64,000 nt of DNA from Isoetes taiwanensis (taxonomy: Eukaryota; Streptophyta; Lycopodiopsida; Isoetales; Isoetaceae). Of the stretch, positions 23,137-34,621 are shown piece after piece (the first letter of the stretch is position 1; each line of letters starts with the position of its first letter). The DNA lies in NCBI GenBank assembly GCA_021234155.1, contig JAJEKV010000034.1:11374697-11438696 (forward strand). The letters are read 5' to 3'. A program made the position numbers and the translations under genes. The notes beneath the pieces were generated by a model. That model did not search any database. It was not told the DNA's origin and saw only the letters and a list, made by a program, of their open reading frames with translations.

Positions 23137-24799
23137 GAAAGACCTTGACGATAATAAGCTTATTAATGAATATGTACAGTGTAATTTCTTGCATCATTGT
23201 GTTAGAGGCAAATATAAATTGGCCCCCTTGGTCAAGAACCTCTATGATGTAGATGCTAATACGACTGAAACATCATAAAAGCACATGTAGTATCAATATA
23301 TTTTGCTCTTATTTTGCAAATGGTTAAAGTTTTTTCAATCACTCCATTTGGCAATGCCACCAATTTCGAGTTTCACATGGATCATGGCCCCATCACTCTG
23401 TTTCCATTCAAAGATGATGTATGTATATGTAGATGTTGGATAGGTGCAGTTGTCCTATGCCTCTTCATGAGTAGACATTCTAATAAATTTCCTTGGGAGC
23501 CACGAATTAGTGTAGGATTAATTTGTGTTTTGTAATCTCCTAACCACATCTAAGGTACTAGTATCTCAAAGCTTATTGGGAGGGTCTAAGTGTAAAGGTG
23601 GAGAACACTTTCTCTTTCGGCAACTAGTGCTGGTGCTATGCTTTAAAAACCATTTTCTTTGTATTTTTACAGTTTATTTCTTTTTCTCTCTAGCATGCAT
23701 TCATGTTCGTTTAGAACATAAAATTCAGCGCAAATGGACTTGTTAAAAAAGATGGGGAGGGGAGGGGGGTGTATATAAATAAAACAAGATTTCTGAAATG
23801 GATGTTGGGGGGTGCTGGTGAAGTGCTTGGCAGAAGCGATAGTGTACCCCAATTCTATGCTTAGACGCAAGAAAGCTTGTATAGGGGGTAAATCCCCTTC
23901 TTCTATACGATATATAGTTTTTGTCACAAATATTTTACTCTAGAGACTTCTTCGTTTTTGCCCCTTACACTTTTATATGCTTTGACACTTTTAAGAATCA
24001 TTTGGTCTCGTTCTCCAGGCATTATCAATAAATATTATTATATTAAGTCAATTGACTATTGTTTGCTTTCGTACAATAACTCTATAAAGGACATTTCAAT
24101 AGGCAAATGTATGACGAAATATATATCAAATATGTTGGATCATGATTCGGCCTTTGATGTTCTCAGTGATGACCAAAAGATAGTAACCATGTTGAGTTCA
24201 AATCATTGGGTGTAGATTAGGAAGGTAGTGACCATGTTGAGTTCAAATCATTGGGTGTAGATTAGGATGCTAGATCTTGGCGCCGCAGAAGAAGTCGCTG
24301 TTGTGTCCACTATATCGTGTTGGATTTGTATTTTAAATGCCAGTTTCACTTTTCTTATTTACAAGTTGCACTTTTTCTTCATATTTTATTAAAATAAAGA
24401 TATACTTATATTAATAAATAAGCCTTTTCACAACTATAGAATCATCCCCTACACTTGAGGAAGACCATGACATGAGAAACACCATTAAAAGCTAGCATAT
24501 CTGGTTTCTCTTTTACATTGGACCAAATTATGACCCACCCTCCACATTTAAACAAAAGCACATTCAAGTTGAAATAGAAGATCTTGGAGTATATTTTCTT
24601 GAATTATTTATAATAGACATAATTTTATATTCCCATGATAATAATGACTTATTCAAGCATGCGCTATGTAACCCATAAGCAATTGTAACATTGACCATAT
24701 ATGACGTTTATGCAATGAAAAGATAAGCCTCTTTCATTCCCAACAACTGGCAAATGGAAATTGGCTCGCTGATACAGAATTTTAATCCTCAATTAAATG
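23137..24799. other. no gene seen; one MITE-like patch and one 45-bp tandem duplication
   Basis: 23735-23905 is GGGG-rich on the left (GGGGAGGGGAGGGGGGTG), with GGGGGTGCTGG and a TACCCCAATTCTATGCTT run in the middle. This recalls the MITE termini at 9651 and a patch at 16230-16300, but no clean TIR is visible. 24181-24270 is a duplication: GACCATGTTGAGTTCAAATC occurs twice, 45 bp apart, with GGGTGTAGATTAGG. I see no supportable frame. Confidence 0.4.
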
Positions 24800-26170
24800 T
24801 TATTTATTATTTATTTATTTATTTATTTATGTTTTGTTTGAAGGACGAAAGACTATAATCGAGAATAGAAATCAAGATACATCAAAGATACTGTAATATG
24901 GGACTAAAAATCTAAACAAAGCAATAGAACCCTCTGGGCAAAACCATCCACACATAGTAAAAATCATCTCTCTTGTACTACTTTAAGGTGGCTGGCCGTC
25001 TCATCATGATCAACATCCACAATATCCAATTGCTCATCACCTTACAACAAGTTGTCATGCCATACAATACGGTGAGGAATAGAGTTATGAAAGCACACAT
25101 GCATGTTATGTTTTAGCTAACTATTTGAAGTACATATTTGCTTGTAATGGCAATATTTTCCTCGTGGATTATTTCCCTATTTTTTTGAGAATGTAACCTT
25201 TTTTAATGAGAAATAGAAAATACACCAGTATTACATAATTTGTCTAGTGATGCAAGTGCAAGAAGGTGCCATTGGAACTAGACCCTCAAACACCATGCAC
25301 TTACATACAAGCAAGGTGGCCTAGTGTTAAGAACCCAATCTGGAGATAGTGTCTCTAAATATGGTCTTTTGCATCCAGTCCAAGAAAGGAGCACTTACAT
25401 GCCATCAATAACTTCAATTGGGCAATAGAAACAATGCCATGAGTAGGGAGACAATAGCATGAAAGATATGGAGTCTGGAGCATTCTTAAATGGACTACAA
25501 CAGTCAATCAGAGCCAAGATGAAATGCATTGCTTTTAGTGAAAGGCCATGCGCTTAGGTAGAATGCCAGGAGAATGCATTGACAATCCAAGAGCTCTTAA
25601 ACCAACCCTATATCAGGACCATGTTGGCTGAACCTCCTCATAATGAAAGATACAATGTTTGATCATCCCAGTATCCAAAAATTACAATTGATATATTGCA
25701 AGGACACAATGTGGATAATCTGCGACCAAAGTATTGAAACCTTCACATGGAGCAACTTGTCCCAAATCCACTGCCAAGTAGAAGCTCAATTCTCTTGTGA
25801 AATCTGTAAGTGCCATCAAGTAGCGGACAGTGGAAAGGTTGGTGTCAGAGAAGACGGTATTCAAAGCTGACAAAATGCTTTCTTCTATGGACCGACTCAT
25901 GGCATCTCCATTTCCGTAGCACCAACTGCTACAACCAAAGGCATCCCACAATGACACATTCCTTCTAAAAAGAGAGAACTTTGCTTGAAAATTGGCCTAG
26001 GGCAATAGGCAGCCCTCATTGTACCAACAAGCATGAATTGAGATAACACCTACTTGGATCCATTTGTTGCTATATAAGTGGATGGACTGGTGCGACAAGT
26101 GGGGGCGCTGACAAATTTAATGATAGAGGTCCCACCACGAAGGTATATCGAACAAAGCATCAATTGAAGG
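24800..26170 (-). mobile_element. probable LINE 3' part with TTTA repeat
   Basis: A (TTTA)n microsatellite (24804-24830) is followed by TTGTTTGAAGGACGAAAGAC, close to the 3' junctions at 21490 and 41589, so this is probably a third copy of that LINE family's 3' end on the minus strand. A minus-strand frame at 25682-25957 (for example VRYLMALTDFTRELSFYL) could be part of the C-terminal LINE region, but I cannot match it firmly. The left edge is clear; the right edge is a guess. Confidence 0.4.
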
Positions 26171-26439
26171 GCATTGGCCTAAATAGATGTCTCCCTGTAT
26201 TCTAAACCATCAACAAACCCGCAAGATAAAGAAGCATTTAGAAATGGTCTGAGTGAGTGAAATAAAGCCCATAATAAGACAAGGTTTAACGGTATTGTTG
26301 TCAAATGGAATGCAATGACAATCTGGAAAAGTTGTATAGTTACCACAAGGTTTGAGCTGTATAATTTGATAGGGTTGCTTTTCTGAGACAAAGGCTGGAT
26401 ACCTTGATAATTATAGTTTGCTAATAGTTTGATAGTTAT

Positions 26440-26995
26440 ATAAAATTCGAAGGCTAGATTCATGTTGCTGGACTTCGACATAGTTCTTGGAGACCAGACA
26501 TGCTCGGAAGAAATTCTTGAACGTCGGCAGACTGGCCAGAAGCTTGTGCTCTTTGCTCTCCTTTGATTATCATAACTGAACCTTGTTGTCTTATTGGCCA
26601 GTTAGTACATGGATCATATAGGCCACCATGGCCTTTACTTCTTCCTTTCCCCCTTGAACTCCTCCACCTTTTGCGTGGATGACCATGTTTTTAGCATCAT
26701 AGTACAGGTGCTCCACGTGCAGAAGGAGTGCATGTATCGCTTCTTCAGCATGGGCCCTCCCCGCGCACCTATAGCTCCCCTACCATCCCATTGATGAGCT
26801 CGAACTAGAGGCTCGAGATCTCCTCGAGCTCAAGCTCATCACGCTTGAGCCCCAGCTCCAGCTCATGCCCATGCTATGCTCATACTTCCCCTCGACATAT
26901 AACTACTAGTGCTTCTTCCTAATCCACAATTGTAACTCCTTGATATTAGTGACTGCAATCTCATACTCCACTCTTCTGACAAACTTGTCGTCTTG
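26440..26995 (-). pseudogene. broken 5' half of a second WD40 (JINGUBANG-like) gene
   Basis: This segment aligns by eye with 18810-19400, the N-terminal half of the intact WD40 gene, in the same orientation. Shared runs include AAATTCTTGAACGT, GCCACCATGGCCTTTACT, GTGCATGTATCGCT and CACTCTTCTGACAAACTTG. Frame is lost by many small indels and the repeats from blade 3 onward are absent. The segment upstream of the ATG that holds the TATA box in the intact copy is deleted. It arose by segmental duplication, not retroposition, because matching promoter-distal sequence follows at 27030-27805. Confidence 0.85.
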
Positions 26996-27029
26996 AATTC
27001 CCTGTATTCTATACCCAAATGCATCCTTC

Positions 27030-27805
27030 CGTCTCTAAAATTTTAATAAGATAAAATATGTGTGCATTTTTTAAAAAGTTAACTTTGATCCTTTTTAATA
27101 ATTTAATTAGGATGAAACTATTTGCTCCATTTTTTCAAAAAGTTAAATTTGATTCTTGGAATTTCTTTCCTTATTAAATTATATGTATTTGTACTTTTAT
27201 TGATTTCAATATATGTTAGTGTGGTCTCAGCATTGTTTTCAAACATTATGCCTATGGTTCAACTTGCATCTATTTCCGATGTCTCAAAATTTTCCTAAGA
27301 GATTGAATGACACCTTTACATGATAAATTTTAACGGACAAGTGAACCTAGGAATAATTTATTGCCAAGGAATAGTCAAAAGACAAGTCGTGCAATGTGTT
27401 TGTCCACTCCCATGTTTCATTCTACATGAAGCTACTTTTGTAGAGTTGCATACATCTTAACCAAGTTGCTCCTATACTATGTTTGTTCATTTTCTGTTTG
27501 GTTTTCACAACTTTGTTCTTATTACATAATGCTATTTTGTCTATTATGCCTATGGTCTATTATGCAAAGCTATTTTTCTTAACCTTGTATATGTGTGTGC
27601 GTGCTTGTTGTAACACAACACATATAAGGTTCTCTGGCCCAATTCACAATAGTTTGTATGTGTAAGCAAGTCATTTTTCTATTCACTACAGGCCTTTGGA
27701 TCTTGCTCCTATTTTTCAAATGAGGAAGAGGATTTTAATGTTCACTGAAGACCAATTGGTCTATGAGATGCGCACGCCATATAAACATTGCTCATTGGTT
27801 TCTTC
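27030..27805. repeat. second copy of the WD40 upstream region
   Basis: This is the partner of 19600-20415. Homology stops exactly where element B begins (27808), so that insertion, or a later loss, cut the duplication. Sequence after element B's remains (49126 onward) does not resume the match. Confidence 0.8.
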
Positions 27806-28559
27806 AATGTGACGTTCCAGGTATTCATACGGGATACGTATGCATACCATGACACGTCACCAGTCAGTAGTAGGCCCAAGGGCCCAAGTGGGGGTTCACC
27901 TACAATGGATTTTATTAGCTATAATAAAAACCAATGGATAATTATGGATTTTAGTGGCATAACTAATCTAATTATGCTAATTTGGTCTAATTAACTAATT
28001 ATCACCAATGAGAGGGTGCCACCTGGCTCAAATCGATTGGCCAGGAGGGACTTGCCATTTTGGGTCATGAAATAGGGGTCCTACCCCCCAATTCATCCCA
28101 AATTCGAATTGAGAGTGAAGAGGAGCAGCAGCCACCAGCTTAAAACCGTCTTTGCCAACACCTATCAACAGCCTCGAGCTATGGATTCCTTCCGTGACAA
28201 CGGCTCCAGCCAAGAGACTGGTTAGTCATTAAATAGCTTCTATTCTGCTGACACTTCTTTGGTTAGATGGAATGATTAAATTCTCTTTGTATGTTGTTCT
28301 GGATACTTAGATGGTATTTATATTCTTTCTTTCTGCTTCTTCCATGTATTGGGAATTAGGAGAAGGGTAGAGACCTAAAAGCCTTTTAGCAGTAGAGATG
28401 TCTCTAGCTAGATCCCTTAATACCCAATAAATGCGGCATGTGCACAAGAGCCAACCTGGCTGTGGATGCGATGATGTGGTTCAGCACTAGATAACGAGTT
28501 GGGGGTGGGATCTTGCCTAGCGCGGTTACAGGACTCCTATAGTGTGCTAGGCTTATAGC

Positions 28560-31500
28560 CAGAGTGACATAATACGCATATGGAAATGAATACGAGGACC
28601 CAAAAATGAATACGGAATACGAATACGTGAAATAAGCATACGGAGAATATGGAATATTCTCTTAGAATATTCCAAAAATATCATATTTGTACTTGATCTT
28701 TTCAGCTTAATCTCTATTTTTTAAATATGAAAACTGTAAATTCTTCTATTGCAATAATTTTCTTTTGCTTTTAGAATATTGGCTTTTAGAATATTTGCTT
28801 TTTTTATTTATTATAAATTTTTTAATAACAACATTAAGGGAAGAAAACATAAAAGTTTATCATATTAAAACATAAAAGTAACTCAAAAGTTAAAAGCCAA
28901 GTTTATCATATTATAAAACATAAAGGTAACTCAAAAGTTTTGTTACGTTACATCACCATAGTTTATATGTAGATAGAATAGAATAGAAAGGATATGATAC
29001 TGTCACTCTGGGTAGAGAGAGGATGGAACAAATTCAACATCAGCAGTAGGGCTATAATCATGATCCTCTCCATGAACTTCACCATACCAAGAACCACTAC
29101 CAACATTCCCTACTTCCTCCAAAGATCCACTAGTGCTTCCCACTTCCAAATTTCCTTCAGCATGCTCAATTGTTTCAACGTCATCATCATAAATCATCTC
29201 CATCAGTGCCCCATGTTAGCAATTGTTTTGGCTCTGGAATGCTAGCTTTCTTGCCCAAGCCAACGTACATTTCAGGAAGGACTCTTGCTGCAGCTCTGTT
29301 CTCATTACGAAGTTTCAAATTATGTGCAACAAATACAAGAGCACTCGATCTTTCTGGCAACATTCTAATGCCCCTTTTCCCATCTGTCACATGCTCAAAT
29401 GTACTAAATAACCTCTCAAGCGAGGAAGAGCTAGCACACTGACACAATAATTTCTGTGCAATATCCTGCAATTGTGGCATATCATAACAATTTTCGTACC
29501 ACCAAGTACCAGAACTTACTCTAAACTTATCTTTTTGTGCATCAAGAAATGAAGATCTCCCTTTTTTTCTATGAAAAAGAAGGGCTTGACTTTTCACCTG
29601 TCTCCTCACATCATCCCTAGGAGCAAGTTGAAAAAGATAATTATCCCAATAAGCCTGAACAGTGCCATTTCTAAAGGGAGGACCTCCTTGATATTCGGGA
29701 TCCAAATAGTATGCTGCAGCAAGGAGGAGTTTGGTAGTCAAACCTCCTCTTATTAAACAATTCCCTCAATGTTTGACACGTATCCTCATCGTTCTCCTTC
29801 ACTTCAAAAGAAGCATGCAATTGATCTAAAGCAGCATAAACCTTACCAATGCAAGGAGCCGGTCCATCAACAAGGCGCAAAACTAACATCACTGGCTCCA
29901 AAACATCCACAATATGTGCCACTTCTACCCAATAGCTATCATCAAAAACAATTTGATAGCATTCTTTTCCTACAAAATAAATAACAAGTTATATAAGTTC
30001 CTTACCTATAATGTTTAATGTGTTATCCTATGAAATGAAACCATAAAAAAGATAATAAGTAAAGAATTAAGGAATTAAATCCATTACCTTTTTTGTTTTT
30101 GCTTTCTGGTAACTTGCGGTAATCAGTATGCACAAAAAGATGCTTCAACTCATCTCGTACAAACGCTCAAGCATAACAAAAACATAAGAATGCTCTTAAC
30201 AACTACATTTACAAAAAAAAATTCCCTTTAGACTGCTCTACATTTACAAGCTTTAATAGACATGAGCTCTTTATTGTTTCCCATCTGGACCATTCTGGAG
30301 TCATGCAATATTAGTTATCCAAACATAACGTTCAACTGAAAAATCAAAGAGCTAGCAGCACACCTTTCTCTTTAGTGGCTCGGTAGCAGCAGGCTTGAAA
30401 AAAGATTCCAACCTGGAAAAGGCAGCAGAACATTTAATCGTGATGGCAAGGGAAGGAAAGGAGCAGGCATTAGAATTTTAGAAATTAAGAATACTACCTT
30501 CCCTGCGATGATTTATTCTTTGCAGACTTGATCTTTTCAATCGCCACATTCTGCAAAACAAGTGATTCATTCAATCCATGCTGTTTGTTTATCATAATTA
30601 GTAATCTAAACTACCTTACTTTCTCATTGTATAAGATGCCTAGCCAGGGACTTCTCGTGGCAAATCTGGAGCATGCCAAAGAAATGGTTTACTTTCTGCC
30701 CGCAGCTGTGATAAACTAAACTTTATGCTGGTCATTAGTTACAATGGTCAATGGGACTTGTCAAAGTCACTAGGCAGTCATGAAAACATGAAGATACATG
30801 AAGATACATGAAGAAACTGAAGATACATGAAAAAACTGAAGATACATGAAAACAAGTGCTGCATTACTCCCTGGCTTCAGTCAAAGCTCTCTGCATACCA
30901 CTGAAGATCTCAATGTTGCAAGAAATGATAATCCAAAATCATTTAACCAGTGTGTTGTATTCAATCATCTCTGGCCTCTCCATCAACAGGACGAAAACAG
31001 ACAATTCAGAAGAGAAGGCTTGATAGAAGGAAAAAGAACTACGATGATATTATGGCTTCTTTCACCATGGCAAATGGAACACCTTTACCGAGTTGAATCA
31101 GAAGGTTCTTTTCTAAAAGTTGTCTTGCATTTTCATTCGGAATTACTTTTCAAAGTAAGCAGCAAAGTAATGAGTTCTTACCTTCATGATTCGGTCATGG
31201 TTGAACCCATTTTCTTCAACAAGAAACTTTTGAAGCCCCTGCTCTGCTGTGAAAGGCCATTTACATTTAAACATGCGATATATTAAAAACCATGTTTAAA
31301 GCAGCTACCTCTTCATCTGGTGGAGGCAGTGATGGATCGAGTAGCAGAGTCGGGCGACGGACAGCAAGCAGGTCGTCGTCGGGGCAGATATAAAAAACAA
31401 AGGGATTTTTTAGCACGTTTTGAGTTGTTTTTTTCACTTCAAACTTAACATGGACGTATTCTTGCCCGTATTCCTTCGAATACGGCCGTATTTAGTTTCA

Positions 31501-31599
31501 TGATTTCCTTACGGCATATTCTTCTGTGGAATACGGTTTTTTTTGAAATTGCGTATTCGCCGTATTCTAAAGAGAATACGGCCGTATTCTATTTCCATG
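28560..31599 (-). mobile_element. 3.04-kb hAT transposon in the 5' LTR
   Basis: CTTATAGC flanks both sides (28552-28559 and 31600-31607), an exact 8-bp target duplication as expected for hAT. The ends start CAGAGTGACAT and, reverse-complemented, CATGGAAATAGAATACGG, so the terminal repeat is imperfect. Dense copies of GAATACG/CGTATTC, including the palindrome GAATACGGCCGTATTC twice, cluster within about 120 bp of each end. This is the usual layout of hAT transposase-binding subterminal repeats. The uninterrupted LTR sequence is seen at 43898-43908. It encodes a partial transposase. Confidence 0.88.
29003..29960 (-). pseudogene. hAT transposase, C-terminal part
   Basis: Minus-strand frames at 29671-29922 (MLVLRLVDG, GKVYAALDQ) and 29187-29741 (AAYYLDPEYQ, WDNYLFQLAP, SSSLERLFSTFEHVTDGKRG, LVFVAHNLKLR) match the end of the RNase-H-like catalytic core and the hAT dimerisation domain. 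One frameshift separates them near 29700. A third frame at 29003-29203 continues as an acidic tail (EDHDYSPTADVEF). The N-terminal BED zinc finger and first catalytic Asp are not visible; 29960-31380 may hold introns or unrelated filler. The protein would cut and join element DNA. This copy is probably dead. Confidence 0.8.
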
Positions 31600-32394
31600 C
31601 TTATAGCCGGTCACTGTGTGTGAGCCCGGTATAGGTCTGACACTCTCTGGGCCGGAGGGATGTGCCTATATGGACGTCCTTGGCTCGAACGACGGGCTGG
31701 TGAGCCAGCCTTTAGATTTAGGGGAGTAAGTCGGGTACAGATGCGGGGGTCACTGAGGGGGCACGTGTTCTCTAGCACACCCAGGGATCCGTCATGCTCG
31801 GGGAGGAGACGCCTCTCTGACCTACCTCATCGGACCGGGGAGATGTAACCCGGAGTAGTCCCGAAGGGTGATTGCTTGGGATTGCGTCTCCGGAGGGCTA
31901 CAAGTAGGTCATAGCATGATTCAGCCTATCTGCAAAGTGTGGACAGGAGGGGCGGATGGAGTGGACTACCCTAGCCATTGTCTTATGCCAGCCAACGCCA
32001 TGTTATACTTCCGTCTGTTGATATCTTGAGGCCCTGGCCGTCAGTTGATCCCTTGGAGTCTGAGCCCAGGGTAGCGCCTTGTCAGGGTGTTATTTCGTGT
32101 TATTATGGATGTATTGTCTTTTCCGTGATGATGATGGATGGGCCACCCTTCGTGGTGGTATATTATTTTGGCATGATTATTGTATGCTAACGTATATGTA
32201 TGCTTCCACTGTATAGGATTTCCCATAGAGGACGTGGGATGAATGACACCTTCGTGTTCCTCGCCCGGACACTTGGCCATCCCAAGTGGTCCGAGTATGA
32301 CGGAGGGCCTTACCATGGTGATGTAGTCGCTATGGGAGGGGAATTACCATATTTATACAATGGAAGCATCGTATAGACTCTGGGAGCGTCACAA

Positions 32395-32411
32395 TGGTAT
32401 CAGAGCATGGT
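32395..32411 (+). other. primer binding site of element B
   Basis: TGGTATCAGAGCATGG begins one base after the 5' LTR. It is complementary to the 3' end of plant initiator methionine tRNA, the usual primer for gypsy elements. Confidence 0.9.
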
Positions 32412-33096
32412 TTTGGTGGACCAAAATCCTTGCACTGGCCATAACCTAACTTGTTAGTTGAGGGTACTTTCTCCTAGGTTAAAGTAACCAAACTCTGTAG
32501 TTAGCATGCTAGTTGGCCTAGTTATGGGAGGAATGACCTAGCAGATAGGGAGAGTGTTCTTAGTAGAGTGGGTAAAGTCAGAAGGTGGAGCCAGAGTTTC
32601 GAGTTTGTAAGCGCCATAACTTTCTTTGGGTAGCTCGGATTGACGAGATTTTTGCTCCAACACATCGGGCATAGTCCAGATACCCTAGGGGAGTCGTCAT
32701 CGGGTAGCAACAGGTTGAGGAAGTGGGCCCAAAATCCAACTCGGGCGCCGCTCGGGTTTGGGCATCTTGGAATTCAAATAGAAGCACGTATAACCGGACC
32801 GGTGCCCGACCGTATACGCGCATATAGCCGCTGTATAAAAATATTTTTTTTTTAAAAAAAAAGTTTAAAAAAAAAATGAAAACTTAAAAGTTAAAGAGAC
32901 ATTTTCTTTTTTTCGTTTATGCTTCACTTTTTCCACGCGCCTACCCTAGCCCGTCCGCCATAGCCATCGGAACTCAAGCTCTTAGAACCTCGCCTCTGCT
33001 TGCGCCCGTTGCCATCACCACCCCTTAGTGCCTCCCTTCCCATTTTTTTTTTTGGCACAGTGCCCTTCCCCTTTGTTCCCTTCCTTGTCTAGACCA
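32412..33096 (+). promoter_or_regulatory. leader of element B with probable splice acceptor
   Basis: No long frame is present. 32837-32880 is A/T simple sequence. GTGGGTAAAGTC near 32569-32580 could serve as a splice donor. CCCTTCCTTGTCTAG ends at 33092 and is a strong acceptor, four bases before the ATG at 33097. Splicing is inferred from sequence only. Confidence 0.45.
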
Positions 33097-34449
33097 ATGA
33101 GCATGCCACGTACTAAGAGTACTCAAAGCTATGGCTCCCTCAACATACCCCAGATCTATTCCCAGCTTGGGGAGCATCTGGCTACCGACCCCGACAGAGT
33201 CGAGCTTCTTTCAATCCAGCTGGTGCAATGTTTCATTGACGGCCATAGGATACCCTATCCTATCTTCCACCTCTCCGAGCACTTCTTGATAAAGCTCAAC
33301 CTTTCATATACTATAGTTGAGCAGCCCGACCAAGTTATGATGCTGGTCAAGTTTTACCCACCTGAGTGTGAGGAAGTCCCTGAAGAGGAAGCTATTCGGA
33401 GGGAGGCGGCACGCATCAGGGGATTGGCCCGAGAAGATGACATCCGAGAGATAGAAAGGGGAGACACCGTAATTCGGGGCCGTGAGTATGTCTACCTGGG
33501 TGATGGGAGGGCCATCATCGACTGTAACCCCCTTGAACTCCCTCCGTATGAGTATGACGAGGTTACCCAAAGTTTTACTTGGGGTGAGGTCCCATCTCAT
33601 ATCAACCTGGATTACTTAATAGCGATCCAGCTGGATATGCAAGCCCGATCGGACCGCTACCGTATGGACCTCCTTTGAAGGGTTACGGTCCGACGTCTTG
33701 CACAGGTAGAAGCAGATATGGCTGCAGCTCGTGAGGCTCAGGAACGGGCTGAGAGAGCCTAGCTGGAGCAACAGCAGCGACAGCAGCAGGAGCAACAACA
33801 AACCCAAGACGAATAGCAACAGCAGCCCAACACTGAGCAGGAAACTCCGCGTGGTCCCGACCAAACAGACAAGCCTCCCATTAAGAGACGGCGAAAGTCC
33901 ACCGCTCATAAGTCGGGGAGCCAATATAAGGAGAAGCTTAAGGCTGTTGGAAGCATTGGGAAGCACACGAGTTCTAGTCGCCGGCAGGAACGAGTGGATG
34001 CCGCACGGCCCCATCTAGTCTCCGCGGGCAAGACTTTGCCCAAGAAGCCTGCACCGACTCAGAGGGTTGCTACTTCAAGAAAACACCACTTCTTTAGACC
34101 GAACACCGTGGCCTTACGGGAGATCCGTAAATACCAAAAGACCACGGAGTTGTTATTACGGAAGCTGCCTTTCCAGAGGTTGGTCCGAGAGATAGCTCAA
34201 GTGTTTAAGACCGACCTCCGCTTCCAAACTTTTGCTATTTTGGCACTCCAGGAGGCTGCTGAGGCTTATTTGATAGCCCTTTTGGGGGATGCAAACCTTT
34301 GCGCTATCCACACAAAGAGGGCCATGACCATGACTAAAGATCTGGCCCTTGCCCGGAGAATTCGGGGAGATCATCTTTACCTTGTTTTCAAGCATCTTCC
34401 TTGTAACAATTTTGTAAGGATAAATATCAATCCAAATTTTGCTGTCTAG
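33097..34449 (+). pseudogene. element B ORF1: unknown domain fused to a histone H3 fold
   Basis: One reading frame runs from ATG 33097 (or 33103) to TAA-free sequence ending at 34449, about 450 codons, with only three in-frame stops: TGA near 33676 and TAGs near 33760 and 33814. The start reads MSMPRTKSTQS, similar to the H3 tail start ARTKQTARKS. Residues about 10-190 form an unrecognised acidic domain (for example EVPEEEAIRREAARIRG). Residues about 200-260 are Gln/Glu/Arg-rich and coiled-coil-like, then a basic stretch [12 protein letters not shown]. From 34081 on the frame is an unmistakable histone H3: [63 protein letters not shown] and LARRIRG. It aligns without gaps to about 97 residues of plant H3, roughly three quarters identical by eye. 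Loop 1 has the normal length, so it is H3.3-like and not CENH3-like. After RIRG the frame continues 20 codons past the usual H3 end. There are no introns inside the H3 part, so it was captured as cDNA. Its role is unknown. Confidence 0.85.
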
Positions 34450-34621
34450 TCTCTGTTTCAAAATAATTATTAACAATAAATAAATAAATTTTAATAATTA
34501 TTTAAAATATGGCTGCTGACATCAGCATAAAAAGTGAACAAGGTATTTAACAGTTTTTAGGGTTTTATTCCTTATTCCTTATCCTTCTATTCGTCCTCCT
34601 CCTCCATCCCTTGCAGCGCCA
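34450..34621 (+). other. AT-rich spacer ending in a splice acceptor
   Basis: Donor-like GTAACA at 34403 and GTAAGG at 34414 precede it, and CCATCCCTTGCAG ends at 34616, five bases before ATG 34622. By phase, a splice from 34403 to 34616 would join ORF1 to ORF2 in frame; one from 34414 would not. This is inference. Confidence 0.45.

Larger units (their letters stand above)
27808..32393 (+). repeat. 5' LTR of element B, interrupted by a hAT
   Basis: It runs from TGTGACGTTCC to GGGAGCGTCACA. Removing the hAT and one 8-bp duplication leaves about 1.54 kb. It is closely similar to the 3' LTR, with scattered substitutions and small indels (for example ATGATGGTGAAT is present in the other copies near 43830 and 49060 but absent here). 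The sequence TTCAA just outside (27803-27807) would be the left target duplication. Confidence 0.9.

Noticed and set aside
33616-34014. Leu-rich minus-strand frame that looks like a membrane segment
   Set aside because: It is the reverse reading of CAG/CAA-rich coding sequence of ORF1 (Gln runs read as Leu runs on the other strand).
34081-34380. Calling the H3 fold a centromeric CENH3
   Set aside because: Plant CENH3 usually has a longer loop 1 and diverged alpha-N; here loop 1 (FKTDLRF) has canonical length and wording, and the Leu in [10 protein letters not shown] is H3.3-like.
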